Of a stretch of 23,320 bases of DNA, positions 7,534 through 13,875 are shown one piece after another. A model generated the notes under the pieces. The model saw nothing but the letters and a program-made list of their open reading frames with translations. It made no database searches and was not told the origin of the DNA. Source of the DNA: an uncultured Pseudomonadota bacterium (GTDB lineage: Bacteria; Pseudomonadota; Gammaproteobacteria; Burkholderiales; Rhodocyclaceae). The stretch is taken from assembly GCA_946479855.1 (NCBI GenBank), contig CAMLHL010000047.1, forward strand, positions 1-23,320, given 5' to 3'. Positions within the stretch are counted from its first letter, which is position 1, and each line of letters opens with the position of its first letter. The translations under genes and the position numbers were made by a program.

Positions 7534-9450
7534 TTACTGCAGCGTGTAGCGAATGCCGGCAAAGGCAGTCATGCCGGGCGTTCCGTAGATGACGTTGGTA
7601 GAACGGGCGATGTCGTATTCCTTGTCGAACAGGTTGTCGATGCGGGCAAACAGCTTCCAGTCCTTGGCAACCGCATATTCGGCGAAGAGGTTGGTCAGCG
7701 CGTAGCCGCCCATGCGAACCTGGTTGTTGCCGGTCTGCCAGTGTGGATCGTCATAGCGGGTACCCACCAGTTTCAACTCGACGCCTCCTTTGAAGGGTCC
7801 GGTGACATAGCTGGCTGACAGTGTACCGAAGGCTTTGGCGCGGCGACGCAATTGCTGGCCGGTATCTTCGTCTTTCGGGTCCTGGAAGGTGGCGTTTGCA
7901 TTCAGTAGCCAGTTGCCGATGGCTGTGCCGGCAGCCAGTTCGATCCCTTCGATCTTCGCCTGTCCGACATTGGCTGGTGTCGAATAGTACGTCACTGGAT
8001 CGGTGGTCCACTGGATCAGGTTCTCGATCTTGTTGTGGAAATAGGTCACTCGGGCGTGATTGACGCCCTGCTGGAAGCGCAACGAAATTTCGGCATTGCG
8101 TGACTCTTCCGGCAGCAGGTTGGGGTTGCCGCCGCCGACGCCCGGCGTTGTCGGGAAATACAGGTCGTTCATGGTCGGCGCCTTGAAGGCTGTGCCGATG
8201 CTTGTGGCGATGCGCCACGCCGGGGTGAGGCGGTAGCCGTAACCGGCCAGCCAGGTCTGGTGCTGGCCGAACTGCGAATTATCATCACTGCGCAGGTTCA
8301 GTTGGACGGCATGGGCGCCGAGCGTGGCATTCCAGCCTAGCATGGCGGAATTGATCGAACGCGACTTGACCGAGTAATCCTTGGTTGAATCGACTTCCTG
8401 CTCAAGGCGTTCCAGTCCGGCCAACAGTGTGCCGACCGGCAGCACGATATCGTTTTGCCAAGTGTACTGATTCTGGGTGGTCTTGAAGAGGCTGATCGGG
8501 TCGCCGACGACCGATTCCGGGCTTTCCGTCCGGTCGACCCCCTGGGCGATGCGCACGGTCGATTTCCAGATCGAAGTCGGAGCCAAGCTGAGATAGGTGT
8601 AGGCGCCGGCGGTACGGTGCTTCATCTCGTAATTGCGATTGGCGTTGACGCTGGCACCCCACGGCAGCACGTTCGGGTCCCACTGGTAAGCGTCGTAGCG
8701 ACTGGTTGTCTGCGTTTCGAAAAAACCGGCGCCGATTTCAGTGTCCGCATTGAAACGATAGCTCGCATTGAGATTCAGGTTGGCGCTGCGGTAGCCGTCC
8801 TTGTCCGGGTTGTAGCCCGGGTAGCCTGGTGACTCGATGGCGTTGATGCCCTGTGTGCCGCTGACGCCGGCCTTGATGCCGTAGGCGAAATTACCGATCC
8901 GGTTGGTGTGGGCGATGTTGGTTTCGTAGGCGGAAGCGCTGCCGGCACCGGCCTGGATCGCCAATTGGGGAGCGTCGCCTGCATTCTTCGTGAAAATCTG
9001 GATGACGCCACCAATGGCATCGGAGCCATAGAGCGCCGAGGCCGGACCGCGCAGCACTTCAATACGTTCGACCTGTGACAGCGGGATCATCTGGATCGCC
9101 GTGGCGCCGGTGGTGGCCGAGTTGATTCGAATCCCATCAACCAGAATCAGGGCGTGACCGCTATTGGTGCCCCGAATATAAATATTTTCGTCGGCGCCGT
9201 GGCCGCCGGCGCGGCTGAATTCAATGCCGGTGCTGCGGCCCAGCAATTCGGCCAGCGTCGTGGTTGGACCGGCGTTTTCGATGTCCTGCTTGTCGATGAT
9301 CGTCACATCGGCAATAGCCTCGTTGGCGCGCTGCGTTTGACGGGTTGCCGTGACGACGACCGGGTCGAGCAGTGCCAGTTGCTGGGCTTGGGCCGGAATG
9401 GCGAAGAGGGCGGGCAGGAGTGCCGCCAGCGGCTTGATGCGTGGATACAT
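7534..9450 (-). CDS. btuB: TonB-dependent vitamin B12 outer-membrane receptor
   Basis: The 638-residue protein takes corrinoids through the outer membrane using TonB energy. It has a signal peptide (1-22, cleavage after AQA) and a TonB-box region DPVVVTATR near 29. The plug domain has IYIRGTNSGHALILVDGIR and VERIEVLRGPASALYGSDA, and a 22-strand barrel follows to the end. The frame is open further upstream, but that part is the riboswitch. The ATG at 9450 is preceded by AAGGGA six bases away and starts a good signal peptide. Its place under a cobalamin riboswitch and before btuC, btuD and cobO fixes the substrate class. The last residues are RYTLQ, so the usual terminal aromatic residue of outer-membrane barrels is missing. 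Confidence 0.94.
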   Translation of the reverse strand: MYPRIKPLAALLPALFAIPAQAQQLALLDPVVVTATRQTQRANEAIADVTIIDKQDIENAGPTTTLAELLGRSTGIEFSRAGGHGADENIYIRGTNSGHALILVDGIRINSATTGATAIQMIPLSQVERIEVLRGPASALYGSDAIGGVIQIFTKNAGDAPQLAIQAGAGSASAYETNIAHTNRIGNFAYGIKAGVSGTQGINAIESPGYPGYNPDKDGYRSANLNLNASYRFNADTEIGAGFFETQTTSRYDAYQWDPNVLPWGASVNANRNYEMKHRTAGAYTYLSLAPTSIWKSTVRIAQGVDRTESPESVVGDPISLFKTTQNQYTWQNDIVLPVGTLLAGLERLEQEVDSTKDYSVKSRSINSAMLGWNATLGAHAVQLNLRSDDNSQFGQHQTWLAGYGYRLTPAWRIATSIGTAFKAPTMNDLYFPTTPGVGGGNPNLLPEESRNAEISLRFQQGVNHARVTYFHNKIENLIQWTTDPVTYYSTPANVGQAKIEGIELAAGTAIGNWLLNANATFQDPKDEDTGQQLRRRAKAFGTLSASYVTGPFKGGVELKLVGTRYDDPHWQTGNNQVRMGGYALTNLFAEYAVAKDWKLFARIDNLFDKEYDIARSTNVIYGTPGMTAFAGIRYTLQ

Positions 9451-9455
9451 GATTT

Positions 9456-9519
9456 CCCTTTCCCGGCAGGCGTCCCCGCATGCCGGAACAGCATTGACAA
9501 GGAAATGCCAGGGGAAAGG
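9456..9519 (-). promoter_or_regulatory. Candidate ribosome-site-masking helix in the btuB leader
   Basis: In the btuB mRNA, CCTTTCCC (9519-9512) is fully complementary to GGGAAAGG (9464-9457), which covers the ribosome-site region of btuB. The helix can extend by GGC with GCC across a 2-nt bulge. It lies after the riboswitch core and would block translation initiation when formed. The pairing is seen directly; its use as the expression platform is inference. Confidence 0.5.
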
Positions 9520-9565
9520 CTGGTTGCGACAACCGGCACCACACCCCCGTGGCACTTCCGCGATT

Positions 9566-9750
9566 TGTCCCAGGCCGGTATCCGGGCTCGCAAGTCTTGA
9601 CGTATCGCCTTCCCAGGATGCTTCCCAGTGGCCTTTGTGATACGCCCGCACTTGCTTACCGTTGCGGGGGCAGCAGCGGAATGGTCTCGTTGGAGACGCA
9701 CCGCTTTCCCGTTTAACTGCGTTTGGAGAATCCGCACGCAGCACCTGACA
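9566..9750 (-). promoter_or_regulatory. Cobalamin riboswitch upstream of btuB
   Basis: The minus strand carries the whole adenosylcobalamin aptamer. The 5' end has a closing stem (TGTCAGG with CCTGGGACA) and the hairpin CTGCGT...ACGCAG before TTAAACGGGAAAGCGGTG, the usual conserved entry. The P5 hairpin GTCTC-CAAC-GAGAC (9697-9684) and the core block CCGCAACGGTAAGCA (9667-9653) follow. Paired arms GCAAGT/ACTTGC and CGTATC/GATACG enclose the typical CCACTGGG...CCTGGGAAGG arm. The B12 box AGCCCGGATACCGGCCT is at 9588-9572. About 115 bases of leader separate it from the btuB ATG. Coenzyme binding should repress btuB, and probably the genes behind it. Confidence 0.95.
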
Positions 9751-9758
9751 CGGCGCGC

Positions 9759-9764
9759 ATTCTA
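9759..9764 (-). promoter_or_regulatory. -10 element of the btuB operon promoter
   Basis: On the minus strand the hexamer is TAGAAT, five of six to consensus. Initiation about seven bases on, near 9752, coincides with the 5' edge of the riboswitch at 9750, which supports the call. A TTGATG lies upstream, but at a 20-base spacing it is a poor -35. Confidence 0.5.
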
Positions 9765-9840
9765 CCCTTGTCTGTGTTGCGGTGCATCAAGCGGAGCGCA
9801 GCGTTTGCTATAAAGCACTTTGAGAATAATGGCTTAGTCC

Positions 9841-9870
9841 TTGACCACGCGGCATTTTTACCTCTATAGT
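9841..9870 (+). promoter_or_regulatory. Sigma-70 promoter for the coiled-coil gene, zapA and perhaps 6S RNA
   Basis: TTGACC (9841-9846) and TATAGT (9865-9870) are separated by 18 bases. The predicted start, about seven bases after the -10, falls at or next to the ATG at 9878, so the mRNA may be leaderless. A weaker extended -10, TGCTATAAA (9806-9814), could give a second transcript with a leader of about 60 bases. Confidence 0.6.
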
Positions 9871-9877
9871 TCGCGCC

Positions 9878-10075
9878 ATGAATGCGGAACTCGAAACGCT
9901 CGAAAGCAAGATTGAACAGGTGGTTGCCCTGGTGCAACAGTTGCGCGCCGAGAACGAGGTTTTGCGAAATCAGATGGCTGCGGCGGAGGCCGAGCGGCTG
10001 CATCTGCGGCAGACGATGACGGCCGCGCGCGAGCGCCTCGAAGGCCTGATGGACAAGCTTCCCGAGGATGCCTGA
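9878..10075 (+). CDS. Small coiled-coil protein, TIGR02449 type (ZapB-like)
   Basis: The 65-residue protein is almost entirely heptad-like helix (LESKIEQVVALVQQLRAEN and onward), predicting a parallel coiled coil. Proteins of this size and pattern are commonly encoded directly before zapA in beta- and gammaproteobacteria and resemble ZapB in character; involvement in Z-ring assembly is inferred from the neighbour. No ribosome site precedes the ATG (bases before it read TATAGTTCGCGCC), which fits leaderless initiation from the promoter just upstream. It ends one base before the preferred zapA start. Confidence 0.8.
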   Translation: MNAELETLESKIEQVVALVQQLRAENEVLRNQMAAAEAERLHLRQTMTAARERLEGLMDKLPEDA

Positions 10076-10076
10076 G

Positions 10077-10412
10077 ATGAGCGGCGAGCCGAATTTCCTT
10101 GACGTCAAGATCATGGGCCGGGAATACCGTGTGGCCTGTTTGCCGGAAGAGCGCGATGCCTTGCTGGCAGCTGTCGATCTGGTCGATAACAAGATGCGCG
10201 ATATTGCCCAGCGCACCAAGAACACCATCGCCGAGCGCGTCGCCGTGATGGCCGCGCTGAACATCGCCCACGAGCATTTGTCCGGGGCGTCGGGCGCGGC
10301 GCAGAAAGAGTTTGCGGAAGCGGTTGATACTTCCGAAACGAAGCGTAGAATCGATGACATGGGAGCGCGGCTGGATGCCGTGCTGGCGCCCCAGCAGCAA
10401 CTGGATATTTGA
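10077..10412 (+). CDS. zapA: Cell division protein ZapA
   Basis: ZapA binds and bundles FtsZ filaments at the division site in the cytoplasm. The 111-residue protein has the N-terminal head FLDVKIMGREYRVACLPEE, which recognises FtsZ, then LVDNKMRDIAQRTKN and a C-terminal helix that forms the tetramer's coiled coil. An ATG at 10068 in the same frame adds MPE, but GAGG abuts that ATG directly. The same GAGG (10064-10067) sits nine bases before the ATG at 10077, so I prefer the latter; it leaves TGAG-ATG with the upstream gene. 6S RNA follows, the same order as zapA-ssrS in Escherichia coli. Confidence 0.93.
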   Translation: MSGEPNFLDVKIMGREYRVACLPEERDALLAAVDLVDNKMRDIAQRTKNTIAERVAVMAALNIAHEHLSGASGAAQKEFAEAVDTSETKRRIDDMGARLDAVLAPQQQLDI

Positions 10413-10440
10413 CCGGAAGTTGCCGGCGCCGCCCGCCGAG

Positions 10441-10622
10441 TGTTCCCTGCGGTGTTTGTTAAGGCCATACATTCCTTGAACCAATGCTGATTGGCATCGG
10501 TTGCGGACCGTTGAAACCGTTGTTGTGCGCACTCTTTGCGAGGGCGCCTGAAACGGGAGGAACGCAGCCACTCTGAACCCAGGTTCAGGATGCCGGCCTG
10601 ACGGCACTCGCGGGGACCAAAT
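10441..10622 (+). ncRNA. ssrS: 6S RNA (SsrS)
   Basis: 6S RNA binds sigma-70 RNA polymerase holoenzyme as a mimic of an open promoter and damps transcription in stationary phase. The call rests on position after zapA, length near 182 nt, and structure. TCCCTGCGGTG (10444-10454) pairs with CACTCGCGGGGA (10605-10616) through 11 bp with a one-base bulge. The 3' half has the typical short hairpin CTGAACCCAGGTTCAG before GCCGGCCTGACGGCA, matching the order in the E. coli RNA. The ends are approximate to several bases. An alternative closing pair, CCCGCCGAGTG (10432) with CACTCGCGGGG, is weaker. Confidence 0.85.
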
Positions 10623-10624
10623 CC

Positions 10625-10663
10625 AACGGGCGACAGATCACTCTGTCGCCCGTTTCCATTTTT
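10625..10663 (+). terminator. Strong rho-independent terminator after 6S RNA
   Basis: AACGGGCGACAGA (10625-10637), a TCAC loop and TCTGTCGCCCGTT (10642-10654) make a perfect 13-bp stem, followed by TTTCCATTTTTC. It starts a few bases after the 6S RNA 3' end and would end the 6S transcript before the EVE gene. Confidence 0.9.
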
Positions 10664-10675
10664 CAGGGTGGCAGG

Positions 10676-11164
10676 ATGCAGTACTGGCTGATGAAATCCG
10701 AACCGGACGAGGTGTCGATCGACGATCTGGCGAAGGCGCAGACCGTGCCGTGGTTCGGCGTACGCAACTATCAGGCGCGTAATTTCATGCGCGATGCGAT
10801 GGCCATCGGCGATCTCGCCTTCTTTTACCATTCCGGCTGTGCCGAGCCGGGAATCGCCGGCATCTGCGAAATCGCTTCCGAACCCTATCCGGATGAAACC
10901 CAGTTTGCTGCGATCATGGAAACAACGGCCGGCCCTGCGGTCAACCCCTATTTCGACCCGAAATCAAGTCCGGACAAGCCGCGCTGGTGGCTGCGCGACG
11001 TCCGTTTCGTGAAGAAGACGCGCTACCTGCCGCTGGCCGAACTGCGCCGGCATCCCGAACTGGCCAACATGCGCCTCCTGGCTCGCGGCAACCGCCTGTC
11101 GATCACGCCGGTGTCCGCCGAGGAGTGGGCATTCATCAACCGCCTGGGGGGCGGAAATCCATGA
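10676..11164 (+). CDS. EVE domain-containing protein
   Basis: The 162-residue protein is a single EVE domain of the PUA-like fold, related to human THYN1 and bacterial UPF0310 proteins. Landmarks are QYWLMKSEPDE, WFGVRNYQARNFMRD, GDLAFFYHSGC, GIAGICEI and, near 95-110, DPKSSPDKPRWWLRDV. The fold is known to hold modified bases in an aromatic cage, but the substrate of the stand-alone proteobacterial type is not established. The ATG follows the 6S terminator by only 12 bases, and GGTGG is the only ribosome site. Expression may therefore depend on read-through or a promoter inside the 6S region. Its stop overlaps the next ATG by four bases (ATGA). Confidence 0.92.
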   Translation: MQYWLMKSEPDEVSIDDLAKAQTVPWFGVRNYQARNFMRDAMAIGDLAFFYHSGCAEPGIAGICEIASEPYPDETQFAAIMETTAGPAVNPYFDPKSSPDKPRWWLRDVRFVKKTRYLPLAELRRHPELANMRLLARGNRLSITPVSAEEWAFINRLGGGNP

Positions 11165-11961
11165 CGATCTGGTGGCTAACCTACCCCTTGCTCGGCGTCT
11201 TCGGCGGTTTCGTCGCGGGCCTGTTCGGCGTCGGCGGCGGTCTGACCCTGGTGCCCTTCATGTATATGCTGTTCGTTGCCCAGAACTTTCCGCCGGAACA
11301 CGTCATGCATCTGGCGCTGGGGACCTCGATGGCGACCATCGTTTTCACGTCGGTTTCCAGCATGCGGGCCCACCACGCGCATGGTGCCGTGCGCTGGGAC
11401 GTCGTCCGCAACCTGGCGCCGGGTCTGGTCCTCGGCACCTTCGGCGGCTCGCTGCTGGCCGGTCAGGTGCCGACCGGGCCGATGACGGCCATTTTTGTCG
11501 TCATTGTTTATTACGCCTCGCTGCAGATGATCCTCGATTTCAAGCCGCACGCCCATCGCCAACTGCCCGGCCCGGCCGGCTTGTTCGCCGCCGGCGGGGT
11601 GATCGGTGGCGTTTCCAGCCTGGTGGCGGCGGGGGGCGGTTTCCTGTCGATTCCCTTCATGCTCTTTTGCAACGTCGCCATTCATTCGGCGGTCGGCACC
11701 TCGTCGGCCCTCGGCTTTCCGATCGCGGTGGCCGGCGCCATCGGCTACATCGTGGCTGGCTGGAACGATGCTGGGTTGCCGCCCTACACCCTGGGCTACA
11801 TCTACCTGCCGGCTTTTGTCGGTATCGTCGTCATGAGCATGCTGATGGCGCCGGTAGGCGCCCGGCTGGCCCACAGGCTGCCGGTCAAGAAGCTAAAGCG
11901 GGCATTCGGCGGCTTTCTCGCCCTGCTCGCCAGCAAGATGCTCTACAGCCTGATCGGCTGA
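11161..11961 (+). CDS. TauE/SafE (TSUP) family membrane permease
   Basis: The 266-residue inner-membrane protein has about eight predicted transmembrane segments in two homologous halves. The first half begins GLFGVGGGLTLVPF and HLALGTSMATIVFTS; the second has GGVSSLVAAGGGFLSIPF and HSAVGTSSALGFP, the TSUP repeat signature. Known members move sulfite, sulfoacetate and other small anions; the substrate here is unknown. It overlaps the EVE gene by four bases and converges on the GntR gene with a 6-base gap. A second, closely similar permease starts at about 23064, at the other end of the malonate operon. Confidence 0.92.
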   Translation: MTIWWLTYPLLGVFGGFVAGLFGVGGGLTLVPFMYMLFVAQNFPPEHVMHLALGTSMATIVFTSVSSMRAHHAHGAVRWDVVRNLAPGLVLGTFGGSLLAGQVPTGPMTAIFVVIVYYASLQMILDFKPHAHRQLPGPAGLFAAGGVIGGVSSLVAAGGGFLSIPFMLFCNVAIHSAVGTSSALGFPIAVAGAIGYIVAGWNDAGLPPYTLGYIYLPAFVGIVVMSMLMAPVGARLAHRLPVKKLKRAFGGFLALLASKMLYSLIG

Positions 11962-11967
11962 AGGCCC

Positions 11968-12654
11968 TCAGACCCCGGCGTTGAAGTCGCGCAGCGTCGC
12001 GACCAGGTCGGCGAAGCGCTCGCCCTGTACCGTGACATGGGAGCGCAGCAGGGCCGAGGCCAGGTCGCCATCGCCTTTGGTGATGGCGTCGACGATGGCC
12101 TGATGCTCGTTGAACGAGGTCGCCATCCGGTTGCGCACCCGCAGCTGTAACCGCCGGTAGGGGCGCAGGCGGCGATGCAGCGCGGTCGCCTGATCGACCA
12201 GGAAACTGTTGTGGCTGGCCTCGTAGATGCGCTGGTGAAAGACTTCGTTGAGCTGGTAGTAGACATCGGGCGTATCGGCATCGCGTGCCGCTTCGCAGGC
12301 GCCATGCGCCTCCTGCAGCGCCACCTGTTCGCTTGGCGTGATCCGCCGAGCGGCCAGCCGGCCGCACATCGCTTCCAGTTCGGCCATCACCTCGAACATT
12401 TCGCAGACCCGGTCGGCCCCGACCTCCGGAACGGTCGCGCCGCGTCGCGGCTTGATCTCGACAAGCCCGACCGAAGCCAGTTGGATTAATGCTTCGCGCA
12501 CCGGCGTTCGCGAAACCCCGAAAGTATCGGCCAGTTCCTGCTCGTCGAGCCGCGTGCCGGGCGGATAGACGCCGGTAACGATGCGTTCCTCGATCAGTTC
12601 GCCCAGCCGTTCTGACTGGCGGGTAGGGGCGGGAATGTCGGCAGGGCTGTTCAT
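11968..12654 (-). CDS. GntR-family regulator with FCD domain, probable MatR-like malonate regulator
   Basis: The 228-residue regulator has an N-terminal winged helix-turn-helix (about 12-80) with ELADTFGVSRTPVREALIQL and the wing IKPRRGATV. The C-terminal FCD ligand domain (about 85-215) keeps its metal-binding His residues in NEVFHQRI, NEHQAI and LLRSHV. The ATG at 12654 has GGAG eight bases upstream; an ATG at 12681 would begin about at the predicted transcription start and is less likely. It is divergent from the TRAP-mdc operon. FCD proteins commonly bind organic acids, so repression relieved by malonate or malonyl-CoA is likely (inference). In Rhizobium the GntR regulator MatR controls the mat malonate genes, but here the enzyme genes are mdc. 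Confidence 0.9.
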   Translation of the reverse strand: MNSPADIPAPTRQSERLGELIEERIVTGVYPPGTRLDEQELADTFGVSRTPVREALIQLASVGLVEIKPRRGATVPEVGADRVCEMFEVMAELEAMCGRLAARRITPSEQVALQEAHGACEAARDADTPDVYYQLNEVFHQRIYEASHNSFLVDQATALHRRLRPYRRLQLRVRNRMATSFNEHQAIVDAITKGDGDLASALLRSHVTVQGERFADLVATLRDFNAGV

Positions 12655-12685
12655 GATTGGTGCTCCGGCATGTGGCAACAATTCA

Positions 12686-12715
12686 ATTATACGAAATTAG
12701 TTGACCAGTATTCAA
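12686..12715 (-). promoter_or_regulatory. Promoter of the GntR-family gene
   Basis: On the minus strand TTGAAT (12715-12710) and a perfect TATAAT (12691-12686) are separated by 18 bases. Initiation near 12679 gives a leader of about 25 bases to the ATG at 12654. It lies back to back with the operon promoter and shares bases with its spacer. Confidence 0.6.
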
Positions 12716-12729
12716 TGAATGCCTATCTT
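12701..12729 (+). promoter_or_regulatory. Sigma-70 promoter of the TRAP-mdc malonate operon
   Basis: TTGACC (12701-12706) and TATCTT (12724-12729) are separated by exactly 17 bases, and initiation should fall near 12736. The palindrome ATTCAATGAAT (12710-12720) sits in the spacer. The resulting leader of about 114 bases carries a weak hairpin, TCCTG/CAGGA (12775-12788). Confidence 0.6.
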
Positions 12730-12740
12730 GTATACACAAC
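12727..12740. promoter_or_regulatory. Putative GntR/MatR-type operator
   Basis: TCTTGTATACACAA contains the perfect 8-bp palindrome TGTATACA (12729-12736) with GT and AC half-sites, the form bound by FadR/FCD-type GntR proteins. It covers the end of the -10 and the start site of the TRAP-mdc promoter, where binding would repress. From memory, the published Rhizobium MatR operator also has a TTGTATACA core. Confidence 0.65.
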
Positions 12741-12849
12741 GGTGATTTTTGAACACAAAACAATAGAGCGGCATTCCTGAATCCAGGATGAGCCAGCCAG
12801 TGAGGTTCACCGTCTTCGTTACTTGTTCATTTATCCGGAGGAGACATCC

Positions 12850-13875
12850 ATGAACGAAACACGGCGCAACATCCTTAAAGGCCTGGCCGCAGCGCCCGCC
12901 CTGGGCTTCGCTCCCGGTTTGCTGTGGGCGCAGGCCGCGGGTGAGCTGAAGATATCTCACCAGTTCCCCGGCGGCACGGCGACCGAGGGCGATTTCCGCG
13001 ACCGTCTCTGCCGTCGCTTCAGTGCCGAAATCGCCAAGCGGACCAATGGTGCCTTGAAGGGCACCGTCTATCCGGGTTCGTCGCTGATGAAGACCAATGC
13101 CCAGTTCAGTTCGGTGCGCAAAGGCGCCCTCGACATGACGCTGGTGCCGTTGTCTTACGCTGGCGGTGAAGTGCCGGAAACCAACATCGGCCTGATGCCG
13201 GGCATCGTCACCTCCTACGAGCAGGCGGTGAGCTGGAAGAAGGCTGAGATCGGCAAGGCGCTGGCCAATATCCTGGCCGACAAGGGCGTCCTGATCGTCA
13301 GCTGGATCTGGCAGGCCGGCGGCGTCGCCAGCCGCGTCAAGCCGATCATCGAGCCGGAGGATGCCAAGGGACTGAAGGTCCGCGGCGGCAGCCGCGAAAT
13401 GGACATGGTCCTGAAACAGGCCGGGGCCACCGTGCTGACCCTGCCCTCCAACGAAATTTACGCGGCGATGCAGACCGGTGCGCTCGATGCGGCGATGACC
13501 TCGTCGACCAGCCTGATCTCCTTCCGCCTGGAAGAAGTCGGCAAGGCGCTGACCACCGGGCGCGGCAAGACCTACTGGTTCATGTTCGAACCGCTGCTGA
13601 TGTCGCGCGCCGTTTTCGAGAAACTGCCCAAGGCGCAGCAGGACGTGATCATGGCGGTCGGCGCCGAGATGGAAGCCTATGCGCTGGAAGGCGCCCGGGC
13701 CGACGACCAGGCGGTGGCGGCGGTCTACCAGAAGGCTGGCGGCAAGGCCTATGACATGAGCGATGCAACCGTGAAGCGCTGGCAGGCCATCGCCCGCGAC
13801 ACGGCGTGGAAGGATTTCGCCGGCAAGAACGAGAGCTGCGCCCGTATCCTCAAGCTGGCCGAGGCCACCCTGTGA
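12850..13875 (+). CDS. dctP: TRAP transporter periplasmic substrate-binding protein, Tat signal
   Basis: This is the 341-residue solute receptor of a TRAP uptake system for C3/C4-type acids, here probably malonate. The leader carries TRRNILKG then a hydrophobic stretch to about residue 30, a twin-arginine signal rather than a plain Sec signal. The DctP fold follows, with KGTVYPGSSLMK, LRKGALDMT-like RKGALDMTLV, and the TRAP signature region KGLKVRGGSREMDMVLKQ with the Arg that binds the ligand carboxylate. The ATG at 12850 has a near-ideal GGAGGAG six bases upstream (12837-12843). Its stop overlaps the dctQ GTG start. It is the first gene of the operon. Confidence 0.92.
   Translation: MNETRRNILKGLAAAPALGFAPGLLWAQAAGELKISHQFPGGTATEGDFRDRLCRRFSAEIAKRTNGALKGTVYPGSSLMKTNAQFSSVRKGALDMTLVPLSYAGGEVPETNIGLMPGIVTSYEQAVSWKKAEIGKALANILADKGVLIVSWIWQAGGVASRVKPIIEPEDAKGLKVRGGSREMDMVLKQAGATVLTLPSNEIYAAMQTGALDAAMTSSTSLISFRLEEVGKALTTGRGKTYWFMFEPLLMSRAVFEKLPKAQQDVIMAVGAEMEAYALEGARADDQAVAAVYQKAGGKAYDMSDATVKRWQAIARDTAWKDFAGKNESCARILKLAEATL

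Noticed and set aside
9451..9744. Long N-terminal extension of btuB
   Set aside because: This stretch is the cobalamin riboswitch and leader; the signal peptide begins at the ATG at 9450.
10676..11164. EVE protein as part of a defence or modified-base system
   Set aside because: No restriction, methylase, helicase or other defence gene lies nearby; the neighbours are 6S RNA and a permease.
12710..12720. Perfect palindrome ATTCAATGAAT as the main GntR operator
   Set aside because: It lacks the GT...AC half-sites expected for FCD-type GntR proteins. It may be chance or a second site; TGTATACA next to it fits better.
12823..12849. Upstream ATG for dctP at 12823
   Set aside because: It would place nine residues before the Tat motif and has no ribosome site, while GGAGGAG is ideally placed for the ATG at 12850.
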